Source of the DNA: an uncultured Alphaproteobacteria bacterium
GTDB taxonomy: Bacteria; Pseudomonadota; Alphaproteobacteria; HIMB59
NCBI GenBank assembly: GCA_902521465.1
Contig: CABYRL010000007.1
Location: 1-61,494, forward strand
DNA: 61,494 nucleotides
Reading direction: 5' to 3'
Part shown: in pieces, positions 18,072 through 27,301 of the stretch
Numbering within the stretch: the first letter of the stretch is position 1
Layout: every line of letters begins with the position of its first letter
Made by a program: the position numbers and the translations under genes
Notes under the pieces: model-generated
Told to the model about the DNA's origin: nothing
Seen by the model: the letters and a program-made list of their open reading frames with translations, nothing else
Database searches by the model: none

Positions 18072-18530
18072 TTACTTTTTACATACGTCAACTTTAAAAG
18101 CACTAGTTAATTCTATAAGCCTTTTTGTTTGAACTTTCACAGAACTATTAGTAGATCCTGCTGCAGGTATAACGATGTCAAAGTTATTTAAGGACTTATC
18201 GTAATATATATCTAATTTATTTGGTAATCCAAAAGGACAAACTCCGCCAATAGGGTGAGAGGTGATTTGCAATGTCTCATTGGCAGTCAGCATTTTTGCC
18301 TTTTTTTTGAAGAAATTTTTATATTTTTTATTATCGATCTTTAAATCTCCAGAAGTCATTAACAAAATTGGTTTTTCTATTATTAAAGCAATTGTTTTAA
18401 CTATTTGTCCTTTCTCAACATTATGAGCATTTGCAGCTTGTTCAACAGTTGCTGTAGACCCTTTAAATTCTGATATCTCTAGGTCAGGGGCTATAATTCT
18501 AAGATGATCTTTGACTGATTTTATTGACAT
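18072..18530 (-). CDS. YbaK/EbsC-family aminoacyl-tRNA deacylase
   Basis: Trans-editing deacylase of 152 aa from the YbaK/ProX fold. Seen: ATVEQAANAHNVEKGQIVKT (27-46) with the catalytic-type lysine in KGQIVKTI, LLMTSGDLKIDNKKY, HPIGGVCPFGLPN and IPAAGSTNSSVKV, each typical of YbaK. Family members hydrolyse mischarged Cys-tRNA(Pro) or related species. It is the second member of the fold in this window; the other (9358-9876) is of the ProXp-ala branch, so the two are not simple duplicates. Confidence 0.9.
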   Translation of the reverse strand: MSIKSVKDHLRIIAPDLEISEFKGSTATVEQAANAHNVEKGQIVKTIALIIEKPILLMTSGDLKIDNKKYKNFFKKKAKMLTANETLQITSHPIGGVCPFGLPNKLDIYYDKSLNNFDIVIPAAGSTNSSVKVQTKRLIELTSAFKVDVCKK

Positions 18531-18569
18531 TTACACATTTATTTGTTGCATAATATATATTATAAGAAT

Positions 18570-19352
18570 CTAGATTGTTATTTTAAGTCCATCGTAAGCT
18601 GGATATATATGATTATTAAACAGTTTTCTATATTCTGTTTCATAATCAATATGGGCAGTCATATGACTAAGGAAAGTTTGTTTTGCATTAACTTTTTTTG
18701 CCCAATCAATTACTTCAGAATAACTGGCATGAGATGGGTGTTCATCATATCTTAAACAACCTAGAAACCAACATTGAATGCCTTTGATTCTATCTAAATA
18801 ATCCTCATCATAAAAATACTTAATGTCTAAATTATAAGCTATTTTATTATCAAAAATGAAACCGTAGGAGTCAATATTTCCATGATTTTGTCGAATAATC
18901 TCAATTTTAAAACCCTCAATCTCAGTATTGTTCCCATTAAGAACGTTAGCATTTAAAATGGGTTCATAACCATGGGTGGATGACTTTGAAAACAAATAAG
19001 AAAAGCTAGTTTGAAGAGTCTCTAAAGTTATTTTATCAGCATAAATTGGTATTTTTTTTCTATTTATCATTGAAATAGTCCTTAAATCATTAATTCCATG
19101 TATGTGATCAGCATGGGAATGTGTATAAATAACTGAGTCAACATTATTAATTTTATTGTCGATTAACTGTTTCCTTAAATCAGGGCTAGTATCAATTAGT
19201 ATTGTTTTTCCTGCTTTTTTTAAAAGTATTGAAGGTCGTGTTCTTTGGTTTTTAGGATTTGATTTATCACAATTACCCCAAATGTCGTGAGATAAAGGGA
19301 CTCCAAAACTTGACCCACATCCTAATATATTTATTTCAGTTTTTTCAGTCAT
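18570..19352 (-). CDS. Metallo-beta-lactamase-fold hydrolase (PhnP-like)
   Basis: Cytoplasmic MBL-fold phosphodiesterase-like protein of 260 aa. N-terminal LGCGSSFGVPLSHDIWGNCD and NPKNQRTRPSILL are signatures of the PhnP/YcbX-neighbour branch. The metal motif HSHADH lies in IYTHSHADHIHGINDLR; additional ligands are likely in RQNHGNID and LSHMTAHIDY. It overlaps tatD by 8 bases and is the last gene of the mltB-to-MBL minus-strand operon, where the same gene order is common in alphaproteobacteria. Substrate unknown; cyclic phosphodiesters or nucleotides are possible from the family. Confidence 0.9.
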   Translation of the reverse strand: MTEKTEINILGCGSSFGVPLSHDIWGNCDKSNPKNQRTRPSILLKKAGKTILIDTSPDLRKQLIDNKINNVDSVIYTHSHADHIHGINDLRTISMINRKKIPIYADKITLETLQTSFSYLFSKSSTHGYEPILNANVLNGNNTEIEGFKIEIIRQNHGNIDSYGFIFDNKIAYNLDIKYFYDEDYLDRIKGIQCWFLGCLRYDEHPSHASYSEVIDWAKKVNAKQTFLSHMTAHIDYETEYRKLFNNHIYPAYDGLKITI

Positions 19353-20127
19353 TTATTTTAAAAAGCTTTTTGTAATTGTAAGTACTAATTTCGCATGTAT
19401 TAATGTAGTCGTTTCCAGTAATTTCACAATATTTCTCAACTATAATTTTTAAATAGCTTGGTTTATTAATTTTACCTCTTAAAGGATCAGGCGTAAGATA
19501 AGGACTATCAGTTTCAAAAATTATTTTTTTAATTGGTAGTATTTTAATTGTATCTCTTAATTTATTGGCATTTTTGAACGTAATAATGCCTGACAAAGAA
19601 AAAAAACAACCTAAATCAATACATTTTTTTGCAAATTCTTCACTTCCAGTGAAACAATGTATAAGAATATCACCTATTTTTTTTGAGTATTTAGTTAAAA
19701 TTTTAATCATATCCTCTTCAGCATCTCTCATATGAATTATACACGGTAAATTATAAAAACTAGCTGCATCTAAATGTATCTCTAAGCTTTCTATTTGCTT
19801 ATTTTTAGGAATATCGTAATGATAATCCAAGCCTGTTTCCCCTATTCCAACAATTCTATCTTTAAATTTTTTAATATTTTCATTTAATAGAGTCTTTATT
19901 TCCTCAGGTTTGATATCAAGAGTATTATTTGGGTGATGACCTAAAGTGATATCGACAAATTTAAAACCTTTAATTAAATTAATATCTCTCTGAAACTCGT
20001 ATATATTAGAATTTATACTTAAAATTCGCTCTATGTTATTTTCTTTAGCATCTTTACAGACATCTGATACTGAATTTTTAAGTAATTCATGACCAAAATT
20101 CACATGACTGTCTATTAAATTACTCAA
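19345..20127 (-). CDS. tatD: TatD-family metal-dependent DNase/hydrolase
   Basis: TIM-barrel hydrolase of 260 aa with metal-dependent 3'-5' exonuclease activity in characterised members. Seen: LIDSHVNFGHE at the N-terminus (usual form DSHCHLD, so the second metal His is replaced by Asn7-region residues), IGETGLDYHYD, PCIIHMRDAEEDM, LIHCFTGS and FETDSPYLTPDPLRGK. The HxH at the start is degenerate (SHVNF), which could change metal binding. Overlaps metG by 8 bases and the MBL gene by 8. Confidence 0.92.
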   Translation of the reverse strand: MSNLIDSHVNFGHELLKNSVSDVCKDAKENNIERILSINSNIYEFQRDINLIKGFKFVDITLGHHPNNTLDIKPEEIKTLLNENIKKFKDRIVGIGETGLDYHYDIPKNKQIESLEIHLDAASFYNLPCIIHMRDAEEDMIKILTKYSKKIGDILIHCFTGSEEFAKKCIDLGCFFSLSGIITFKNANKLRDTIKILPIKKIIFETDSPYLTPDPLRGKINKPSYLKIIVEKYCEITGNDYINTCEISTYNYKKLFKIND

Positions 20128-21640
20128 TTTTAGTAAATAAAGGTTCAGGTTGTCGTATTTTTAGAAATTTTAAGTTAATTACCTCTTTAAAATTATCAAA
20201 AATATCTAATTTAATACTATTCGTATTTTCGAATAAATTGAATACTTCTGAGGTTTTTGAAGGCATAAATGGAACTAAATATTGACTAACCCTGATAATA
20301 CATAGGCAAATATTAGCCAATACTCTCTTCATTTTTTCAGGATCTGTTTTTTTTAATACCCAAGGAGCAGATTTATCGACATAATTATTTAAATCATTCA
20401 TAAATGAGAATAATTTTTTAAGGTATTCGTCATATTTGTAATTTCCCATATACTCAAACAATTCTTTTTCAGAATCGTTAATTTGTTTTAAAATTTTAAA
20501 ATTAAAATTATCTTCAGTTAAATCAATATTTTGTTCTAAATTCTTACAAATAAAACTAAGTATTCTTTGTATTAAATTTCCGTAGTTATTTGCCAATTCA
20601 CCATTAATTCTATTTTTGATAGCCACCTTAGAAAAATCACCGTCATTGCCAAATGGAACCTCTCTAAAAAGAAAATATCTTACTGAGTCTAAACCGTATT
20701 CATCAATCAATTCTTTAGGGTCAATGACATTACCAAGACTTTTACTAATTTTTTGACCCTCATTTGTCCACCAACCATGTGCTACGATCTGCTTTGGTGG
20801 ATCTAACTCTGCAGCCATTAAAAAAGCAGGCCAGAAAATAGCATGAAATCTGATTATATCCTTCCCTACTACATGTATCCCAGGCCAATATTTTTGATAT
20901 AAATCAGAATTTTTATTTGGATAATCTAAAGCTGAAATATAGTTAGTTAGAGCATCTAACCAAACATAAACAATATGTTTTTCATCTGTAGGGACATCAA
21001 TTCCCCATTTAAATGTTGTTCTAGAAACGGAGAGATCTTTTAACCCTGACTCAACAAATTTAATAACTTCATTAGATCTAGATTTTGGGACAATGAAATT
21101 TGGATTATTTTTATAAAAATTTAACAGTTTGTCTTGCCATTTAGAAAGTCTAAAAAAATATGACTCTTCTTCAACCCAAGATAATTCAGATCCAAAACTG
21201 TTATATTTTTTACCATTTTTTTCAACTATTTCATTATCAGCTACGAAAGCTTCATCTCTTACAGAATACCATCCGCTATATTTGGACAAATAAATTTCAT
21301 CTTTTTCCAACAGAACTCTCCATAGATTTTGAACAGACTTTTTATGTCTTTCTTCTGTTGTTCTTATAAAATCATCATTAGATAAATTTAATAAATTACT
21401 TAAATCTTTAAAATTTTCTGAAACCATGTCAGTAAATTTTTGAGGATCAATATTTTTTTCTTGAGCAGCTCTTTCAACTTTTTGTCCATGCTCGTCTGTT
21501 CCTGTTAGAAAATAAGAATTGAGACCTCTACAATTATAAAATCTTTTTAATATATCAACAGCAATTGAGGTGTAAGCATGTCCAATATGAGGTTTATCGT
21601 TCACATAATAAATTGGAGTTGTAAAATAATTTTTAGACAT
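20120..21640 (-). CDS. metG: Methionyl-tRNA synthetase
   Basis: Charges tRNA(Met). At 506 aa it is a class I synthetase without the C-terminal dimerisation/tRNA-binding extension. HIGH is at 18-21 (KPHIGHAYTS) and the second signature is KISKS at 297-301 (GQKISKSLGN). The connective peptide contains YSGWYSVRDEAFV, lacking the zinc-binding cysteines of the E. coli type, as in MetG2-type enzymes. The anticodon-binding helices carry YVDKSAPWVLKK. It overlaps holB and tatD by 8 bases each. Confidence 0.97.
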   Translation of the reverse strand: MSKNYFTTPIYYVNDKPHIGHAYTSIAVDILKRFYNCRGLNSYFLTGTDEHGQKVERAAQEKNIDPQKFTDMVSENFKDLSNLLNLSNDDFIRTTEERHKKSVQNLWRVLLEKDEIYLSKYSGWYSVRDEAFVADNEIVEKNGKKYNSFGSELSWVEEESYFFRLSKWQDKLLNFYKNNPNFIVPKSRSNEVIKFVESGLKDLSVSRTTFKWGIDVPTDEKHIVYVWLDALTNYISALDYPNKNSDLYQKYWPGIHVVGKDIIRFHAIFWPAFLMAAELDPPKQIVAHGWWTNEGQKISKSLGNVIDPKELIDEYGLDSVRYFLFREVPFGNDGDFSKVAIKNRINGELANNYGNLIQRILSFICKNLEQNIDLTEDNFNFKILKQINDSEKELFEYMGNYKYDEYLKKLFSFMNDLNNYVDKSAPWVLKKTDPEKMKRVLANICLCIIRVSQYLVPFMPSKTSEVFNLFENTNSIKLDIFDNFKEVINLKFLKIRQPEPLFTKIE

Positions 21641-22421
21641 ACTTAATAAGATTAGAATTTAATCTTGTAAAATAGATTGAAATTAGCTCATTTGTTAATG
21701 TATTGAATTTTAAACTCTCATCTACATCAGTTAAATAATCTGAATGAAGTTTTAATAGGTATTTATAAAGTTTTTTATTATTTAAATTATTTCTTAAATA
21801 GTATTTGAGTATTTTTAAAAATATTAATGAACATACACTTATTTGATCTCTGTTAAAAAGTTTTATCTTTTCAAAAAAATCAGTACTTTTTAAATCAATG
21901 AAAGGGTTAATAATAGAATGTATTAATTCCTCTGAAATATTTTGATTTTGTCTCGCTATGTCTTCTTTCAATGAATTAAAATCATTAAAATTTATTTGTG
22001 ACTTCAGATCTCTGATAACTCTGGCCCTAGAAATTATTGTTTCAGGTAAGCTTATTAAGTTTGAAGAACAAAAAATAAAATAGGTTTTGTATGGTATTTC
22101 TTCAATAATTTTTAAAAGTCCATTTAACGCATTAATATTTAAATAATTTACCTCTCTGACAAATATTACTTTATTAAGGTTTAATACATTTGTATGTAGA
22201 AACTCTTTTTTCATTTTTCTTATTTGATCAATTGTAATAAATTTTGATTTTTCTTCAGGCTCTAAAATAATAAAACTTGTATCTATTTCATATTGTTTCG
22301 CATAGAAATTTTTTAAAATCTCTTTCTCTAAATGTGAAATACTCTCACTATTAGTAGTCTCTAATAAGTAAAAGCCACTGCTCTCAGATTTTATAGTATT
22401 TACTACTTTATCAATTTGCAT
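21633..22421 (-). CDS. holB: DNA polymerase III delta-prime subunit
   Basis: Clamp-loader subunit, 262 aa, short for the family. The core segment NALNGLLKIIEEIPYKTYFI followed by ISRARV corresponds to NALLKxLEEPPxxTxFIL...SRC of delta-prime. No Walker A motif or zinc-binding cysteines are visible, and the SRC motif is SRA; delta-prime does not hydrolyse ATP, so this degeneracy is tolerable. Context supports the call: it lies between tmk (19-base overlap) and metG (8-base overlap), the standard alphaproteobacterial order. Confidence 0.85.
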   Translation of the reverse strand: MQIDKVVNTIKSESSGFYLLETTNSESISHLEKEILKNFYAKQYEIDTSFIILEPEEKSKFITIDQIRKMKKEFLHTNVLNLNKVIFVREVNYLNINALNGLLKIIEEIPYKTYFIFCSSNLISLPETIISRARVIRDLKSQINFNDFNSLKEDIARQNQNISEELIHSIINPFIDLKSTDFFEKIKLFNRDQISVCSLIFLKILKYYLRNNLNNKKLYKYLLKLHSDYLTDVDESLKFNTLTNELISIYFTRLNSNLIKYV

Positions 22422-23002
22422 TTTTTCAGATTTAATATGATTTTTTCATGTACTTCATTAGCAGATAGTGATGCATCAATAGCAACAAACTTACGTTCAC
22501 CTATTTTTATTTTAGATATTTCTTCATAATTTTTTTGAATTCTTGAGAATTGTCCAAAATATTTTTTATCAAATTTATTTGAATATAATCTTTTGTTTCT
22601 CCTACTTATTAAATTTTTTTTATCTAACTTCAAATAAAAAGTTATATTCGGAATAAATTTCTTATGAATTAACTTAATTAAACTGATAATAAGTTTTTTT
22701 TCTTTAGAATTATATTTTTGATAAGCATAAGTAGAGTCAAAAAATCTATCAAATACAATGAAGTCATTCTTTTTAATTGAAGATAATAATGCAAATCTAG
22801 ATGCAAAGAAAAACATTATTAAACTTAAATTATCGAAATTAGATTTTAAAATCACATTTCTTATCTTTTCTAAATCTTTATTACCTCCAGGCTCTCTAGT
22901 AAAAGTAGATTTAATATTATTTTTTATAAAATATTTTTTTAAAAGTTTTATCTGTGTCGATTTTCCAGAATATTCGAAACCTTCAAAACTGATTACTTTC
23001 AT
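22403..23002 (-). CDS. tmk: Thymidylate kinase
   Basis: Phosphorylates dTMP to dTDP. At 199 aa it has the P-loop GFEYSGKST (8-16), a variant of the usual EGGEGxGKST. It is followed by FTREPGGNKDLEKIRN (dTMP-binding), FFASRFALLSSI, VFDRFFDSTYAYQ (the DRYxxSTxAYQ motif, here DRFFDSTYAYQ) and the lid region KKNLISRRNKR. It overlaps holB by 19 bases and starts 15 bases after dacA ends. Confidence 0.95.
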   Translation of the reverse strand: MKVISFEGFEYSGKSTQIKLLKKYFIKNNIKSTFTREPGGNKDLEKIRNVILKSNFDNLSLIMFFFASRFALLSSIKKNDFIVFDRFFDSTYAYQKYNSKEKKLIISLIKLIHKKFIPNITFYLKLDKKNLISRRNKRLYSNKFDKKYFGQFSRIQKNYEEISKIKIGERKFVAIDASLSANEVHEKIILNLKKCKLIK

Positions 23003-23017
23003 TCTATATGATAATAT

Positions 23018-24145
23018 TTAGTTAGATCCAAGAATGATATAATAAATAGCTGAAAATATTCTTGAAAAGAAATTCTTTTGCTCAATGTCCTCGCCTGAAA
23101 ATAAAGGAAATTCAGAACTCTTATCAGCAAAAGATATCTGAAGTTTGGCTATTTGATCACCTTTTTGAATTGGAGTTGCAATTGGTTCCTCTACTATCAC
23201 ATTAACTTTAGCAGAAGATAATTGTGCTTTTGGAATACTCACGCTTATATCGTTTAAAGCAACTAGGTCTACTTTATCGTCTTTACCTAGCCAAGTATTA
23301 ACTTCTTGAATAACCTCATTTTTCTTAAAAAAATCTACTAATTGAAAATTGTTGAAACCCCAATCCATTAATCTTAGTGACTCCTGGGCTCTTGATTTGG
23401 AAGAGTTTAGTCCATTTAGAACAATAATCAGGCGCCTATCCCCTCTTTCAGCAGATCCAACCAAACCGTAGCCAGCTGCTTCTGTATAGCCTGTTTTAAA
23501 GCCATCAGACCCCTCAAATGTATATAGTAGTGGATTTCTGTTATCTTGTTTGATCCCGCTGTATGTAAAATCACTTAATTTGTACATTTGATATAATTCA
23601 TAATGATTTTCAATCGTGTATTGAGCTATTTTAGCAAGATCTTCAGCTGTTGTGTAATGATTGTCATCAGGCCAGCCACTGCTATTTGTAAAATTAGTCT
23701 CTGTGAGTCCTATTTTTTTGCCTAAATTATTCATTTCAATAGCAAAAATTTCCTCAGAGCCAGATATACCCTCTGCTAAAGCAATCGAGGCATCATTTCC
23801 GCTCTGAACAATAATTCCTAGTAACAAATCATAAACTTTTACTCTTTTGTCTACCTCTATAAACATCTTTGATCCGCCCATCTTCCATGCCTTTTTACTT
23901 ACTAAAAACTCTTGATCTAATGATAAAGTACCATTTTTGATTTTTTCAAAGGCGACAAGAGCGGTCATCATCTTGGTCATACTTGATGGATATGTTTTGG
24001 CTTTAGAGTTTTTTTCTAAAAGAACTTCGTTTGTTGATAAATCGATTACAAGCGCCGTTTTTGCCAAACTTTCAATAGTAAGAGATTGTTTAGGAAATAG
24101 AATAATTATTACTATAAATAATAAATTAAGGGGTTTTTTTTGCAT
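23018..24145 (-). CDS. dacA: D-alanyl-D-alanine carboxypeptidase (PBP5/6 type)
   Basis: Trims the terminal D-Ala of peptidoglycan pentapeptides in the periplasm. At 375 aa: signal peptide about 1-22; SxxK nucleophile Ser55/Lys58 in YPSSMTKMM; SGN in IVQSGNDASIALAE; KTG in DGFKTGYTEAAGYG. A beta-rich PBP5 C-terminal domain and a terminal amphipathic/hydrophobic anchor (FSRIFSAIYYIILGSN) are present. It overlaps the rlpA-like gene by 20 bases and precedes tmk. Confidence 0.95.
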   Translation of the reverse strand: MQKKPLNLLFIVIIILFPKQSLTIESLAKTALVIDLSTNEVLLEKNSKAKTYPSSMTKMMTALVAFEKIKNGTLSLDQEFLVSKKAWKMGGSKMFIEVDKRVKVYDLLLGIIVQSGNDASIALAEGISGSEEIFAIEMNNLGKKIGLTETNFTNSSGWPDDNHYTTAEDLAKIAQYTIENHYELYQMYKLSDFTYSGIKQDNRNPLLYTFEGSDGFKTGYTEAAGYGLVGSAERGDRRLIIVLNGLNSSKSRAQESLRLMDWGFNNFQLVDFFKKNEVIQEVNTWLGKDDKVDLVALNDISVSIPKAQLSSAKVNVIVEEPIATPIQKGDQIAKLQISFADKSSEFPLFSGEDIEQKNFFSRIFSAIYYIILGSN

Positions 24146-24899
24146 TCAAATATCCATTTTTAATCAGAAAATCTAACTTAAGATTTATATCACTCTTTAG
24201 AAATGGGCCAGCAAAAACCTTAACCCCCTCTTCATTTTCTTCGTAAAACAATCCTAAATTCTTAATTTTATTAGTTTTAAGCTTTGCTAGATTTATATCT
24301 TTATAAATTTCAACTAATATAGTGTTTTGTTTTATAGAATTTTTAATATCTAGAGTTTTAATTTTCTCATAATCAAGTTTTTCACTGATTTCATTTTGAT
24401 CTTGATCTAACTGTTCAAATGAAATTTCTGTATCATCCATCTTTATCTTACTCTCTTCTTTTGAGTCGACAACATTTCTCAGAATTATAGATTCATCTTT
24501 TAAATATTCTAAATATACTTTTGTATTTAGTGATATTTTATCAATTATTTCTTGACTTAATGAAAGCCTATTTTCAGTATCTAGCTTAATATTTCTGACA
24601 ATAATACTATTATCTAAGTTAATGGGATCTGATAATCTTACAACGCTGGGTATAGGTAAATTAGAATGATGAATATTATTACCCTCTATTCTTGAATCTG
24701 TAACAAACTTTTCTAAAACACTTAACTCAATGTTATAATCATCAAGTGGAGATATAATAACATCCGATTTTTTAAAGTAATCTTGAGTTGTGACATCTTC
24801 TTCTTTTTTTATATCATCCACAGTATCAATAGATGTCACTGTACAAGATGATAAAATCAGTAAAAACAATATTTTATAGTAACTATTTAAATTTATCAC
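24126..24899 (-). CDS. RlpA-position lipoprotein with SPOR-like C-terminus
   Basis: A 257-aa lipoprotein: hydrophobic N-terminus with lipobox LSSC around Cys19. By position (between mltB and dacA) it should be RlpA, a septal-ring murein-binding protein. The C-terminal 70 residues (ILVEIYKDINLAKLKTNKIK, GVKVFAGPFLKS) look like a SPOR domain, which binds denuded glycan at the septum. The middle holds only a weak echo of the RlpA double-psi barrel (VVRLSDPINLDNSIIVRNIK; LSLSQEIIDKISL). I see no YGxxFHGR-type start and no NDRGP motif, so lytic activity is unlikely. Called from context plus the SPOR-like end. Confidence 0.65.
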   Translation of the reverse strand: MINLNSYYKILFLLILSSCTVTSIDTVDDIKKEEDVTTQDYFKKSDVIISPLDDYNIELSVLEKFVTDSRIEGNNIHHSNLPIPSVVRLSDPINLDNSIIVRNIKLDTENRLSLSQEIIDKISLNTKVYLEYLKDESIILRNVVDSKEESKIKMDDTEISFEQLDQDQNEISEKLDYEKIKTLDIKNSIKQNTILVEIYKDINLAKLKTNKIKNLGLFYEENEEGVKVFAGPFLKSDINLKLDFLIKNGYLNAKKTP

Positions 24900-25935
24900 T
24901 TAATAATCCAACTGAAAGACCATAATAGTTTGAGCAGTTGTAAGAAAGAATATTTAAATAATTATCGTATACGATAAAATACCTGAAATCACCCTCTTCC
25001 CTACCCATCCTTAACAAATAACTATTAATATCTAAATTATCCAAAGATTTTCCATTCATTTTTTTAAAATTCATAAGTCTAAATTTACTTAAAGGTAATT
25101 GTTTAGACAATTTTTTTACTGCTAAACAACCTTTTTCTCTTTTAATGAATAATTCCGGTTCTAAAGATTTTATATTTGCTGGGGGTATTACTTCCCTACC
25201 CCATGTATAATTTGGATCCCATTTATTAGATCCTACGCCTTGAAGGTATCTTGCAATTGAGGCTAATGAGTCTTCAGTGTCTGTCCAAATATTTTTTTTA
25301 CCATCATTATTGAAGTCTTGAGCGTAATTTAAAAAACTAGAGGGCATAAATTGATTTTGACCCATAGCACCTGCCCATGAACCTTTGAAATCAACAACAT
25401 TAATGTGACCTTGTTTAAGTATTTCTAAGGCATTATAAAGTTCTTTGGTGAAATATCTTCTTCTTCTCTCATCGTAGGACATGGTTAAAAGACTCTCTAG
25501 CACAGGATAGTTGCCTGTTATTTCGCCATAAGCTGTTTCTAGACCCCAAATAGAGAGAACAAATCTAGATTGTACATTATAATAATTATCTATTTTTTTT
25601 AATAAAATGTTGTATTTACTGTAATTATTTAATCCATTATCTACCCTTAAATTTGAAATTGTTTTTTCAATGTACTCAGAAAAAGTCAATGTAAATTCAG
25701 GCTGGCATTTATCATTTTCAATAACTCTTTTATTAACCTCATATGGTGCTATTAATTCAGAAACAAAGCTTTTATCTAGGCCAAATTCACCAGACCTATT
25801 TACTATTTCTTCTTTCCAATCATTAAATCCTGAAAAATCATAATTTTGAAGCACATCACAGTTTTTGGGATCATGGGCAATAAGATTATTTATGAAAAAA
25901 AAATTAAAGATTATATAGAGAAAAATTTTAATCAT
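24883..25935 (-). CDS. mltB: Lytic murein transglycosylase, MltB family
   Basis: Cleaves peptidoglycan glycan strands with anhydromuramyl ends in the periplasm. At 350 aa with a signal peptide (1-20, no lipobox). The catalytic Glu is in LSIWGLETAYGEITGNYPVL; other signatures are ELYNALEILKQGHI, SWAGAMGQNQFMPSSFLNYA, DGKKNIWTDTEDSLASIA, RYLQGVGSNKWDPN and WGREVIPP. It overlaps the rlpA-like gene by 17 bases and is first in the operon that runs to the MBL hydrolase. Confidence 0.95.
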   Translation of the reverse strand: MIKIFLYIIFNFFFINNLIAHDPKNCDVLQNYDFSGFNDWKEEIVNRSGEFGLDKSFVSELIAPYEVNKRVIENDKCQPEFTLTFSEYIEKTISNLRVDNGLNNYSKYNILLKKIDNYYNVQSRFVLSIWGLETAYGEITGNYPVLESLLTMSYDERRRRYFTKELYNALEILKQGHINVVDFKGSWAGAMGQNQFMPSSFLNYAQDFNNDGKKNIWTDTEDSLASIARYLQGVGSNKWDPNYTWGREVIPPANIKSLEPELFIKREKGCLAVKKLSKQLPLSKFRLMNFKKMNGKSLDNLDINSYLLRMGREEGDFRYFIVYDNYLNILSYNCSNYYGLSVGLLSDKFK

Positions 25936-26047
25936 ATTCTGATTCCTGCCCTATTATATAACCATTATAATCTAATAGTTATTTCTTAAAATTTACCAAA
26001 TTATATTAGTTACTGTTAAAAAAGATGATATTTGCTATAAATATTCA

Positions 26048-26434
26048 ATGATTTTAACAAATACAGGAAAAAAATTTGTATATGCCTCTGTTATAATGAT
26101 GCTACTTTCAATGGTCCTTCCTTGGGACTCACTAGAAGATTATACTTATTCTGAGTCAATGGGTTTGCTCATGAATGTTATTCCTGCTGTCATTTTTATA
26201 TGTGCTGTGGCTATTGTTGTTTTAAAGCCATTAGCTTTGTTATTATCTAAAATTGGCACAAATATTGTTTTTTTACTACTTTGTTCAATGAACGGTATCG
26301 TCTTGTACATGGGAATGCAATATTATCCAGATACCTATACTATTGGTTATTTTTTATTTCCATCATCTGTAATTGTTTTTATGTTAGGGGCTATTTACAG
26401 TGTAAATCGAGTTGATGGAACCACTAGCAATTAA
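26048..26434 (+). CDS. Four-helix membrane protein, unknown function
   Basis: A 128-aa protein with four hydrophobic spans (about 11-26, 42-62, 70-88 and 100-117), including VIPAVIFICAVAIVVLKPLA and LFPSSVIVFMLGAIYS. No family recognised. It stands alone on the plus strand, 112 bases after the divergent mltB start and 6 bases before the convergent TSUP gene stop. The ATG start and continuous membrane pattern support a real gene. Confidence 0.65.
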   Translation: MILTNTGKKFVYASVIMMLLSMVLPWDSLEDYTYSESMGLLMNVIPAVIFICAVAIVVLKPLALLLSKIGTNIVFLLLCSMNGIVLYMGMQYYPDTYTIGYFLFPSSVIVFMLGAIYSVNRVDGTTSN

Positions 26435-26440
26435 TTAAAT

Positions 26441-27196
26441 TTATAAAAAAGAATTTATCAATATTATTCCACTCATCAGTAATAACATTAAGTAAAATAA
26501 TTTTTTAAATAATTTTTCTGAGATAAAACTTCTTATTTTTTTACCTAAAAGGAATCCAATAATTACTGGGAGAGTAACTATTAATGAGGGTACGATTGTA
26601 TTTATACTAATCAGCTTAATATAAGAAAATGATATAAATTGCATACTGCTATATAGTAAAAAAGCTAATCCCATAAATTGCACTGTTTTTTCTTTATTAT
26701 ATTTAAGTGATTGTAATAAGAAAACAAAAGGCATTGTATAAATACTAGTTAGGCCTATGATAAATCCATTTAGAGATCCAGTTAAAAGTTGTATGATTGA
26801 ATTTTGGTGATTAGGTATAGCTACTACTCTATTTGATAGAGATAACGAGGAATTCATAAAAAGCAAAATCGCAATAAATATCAAGATTAGATCTGACTCA
26901 AGAACATTTAGTAAAAAGACACCTGGCACTATGATTAGTGTTGAAAAAACAAGAAAATATTTAGTATCTTTAATTATGACTTTTAAATTACTGCCATTTA
27001 TCATTTGAAAAAAACCAGTAATAATAGTTGGGATTATCACAAGTGCTATTGTTTCTTTAACGTCGACAACAAATGAGAGTAAAGAAATTACAACAGTGAT
27101 TAATCCGACACCAAGTATACCTTGGGTTATGCCGCCAATAAAATATGCTAATAAAATATAAAAAAAAGTTAATGTTGGAAGATTACTTAAAATCAC
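26441..27196 (-). CDS. TSUP-family (TauE/SafE) membrane transporter
   Basis: Inner-membrane permease of 251 aa with about eight helices. The family N-terminal motif is AYFIGGITQGILGVGLITV (17-35), which resembles the GxxxGxxGxGGG signature with fewer glycines. The second half has TGSLNGFIIGLTSIYTMPFV, the internal repeat of the motif, and LLGKKIRSFISEKLFKK near the end. Family members export sulfite or organosulfonates or import sulfur compounds; no substrate can be read here. Confidence 0.88.
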   Translation of the reverse strand: MILSNLPTLTFFYILLAYFIGGITQGILGVGLITVVISLLSFVVDVKETIALVIIPTIITGFFQMINGSNLKVIIKDTKYFLVFSTLIIVPGVFLLNVLESDLILIFIAILLFMNSSLSLSNRVVAIPNHQNSIIQLLTGSLNGFIIGLTSIYTMPFVFLLQSLKYNKEKTVQFMGLAFLLYSSMQFISFSYIKLISINTIVPSLIVTLPVIIGFLLGKKIRSFISEKLFKKLFYLMLLLMSGIILINSFL

Positions 27197-27253
27197 TTAA
27201 AAACATAACATGAGTGGCCAAAGAATATATCAACTAATAATATAAAATTACGA

Positions 27254-27281
27254 TTGATTTAAAAATAACGTAATATATACA
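27254..27281 (+). promoter_or_regulatory. Candidate sigma-70 promoter of the tRNA-Ser gene
   Basis: TTGATT at 27254-27259 and TATACA at 27276-27281 are separated by 16 bases and sit 20 bases upstream of the mature tRNA 5' end at 27302. Spacing and hexamers fit a housekeeping promoter, but the background is A+T-rich, so chance matches are common. Confidence 0.35.
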
Positions 27282-27301
27282 TTCTAGACGTTTATGACAT
27301 C

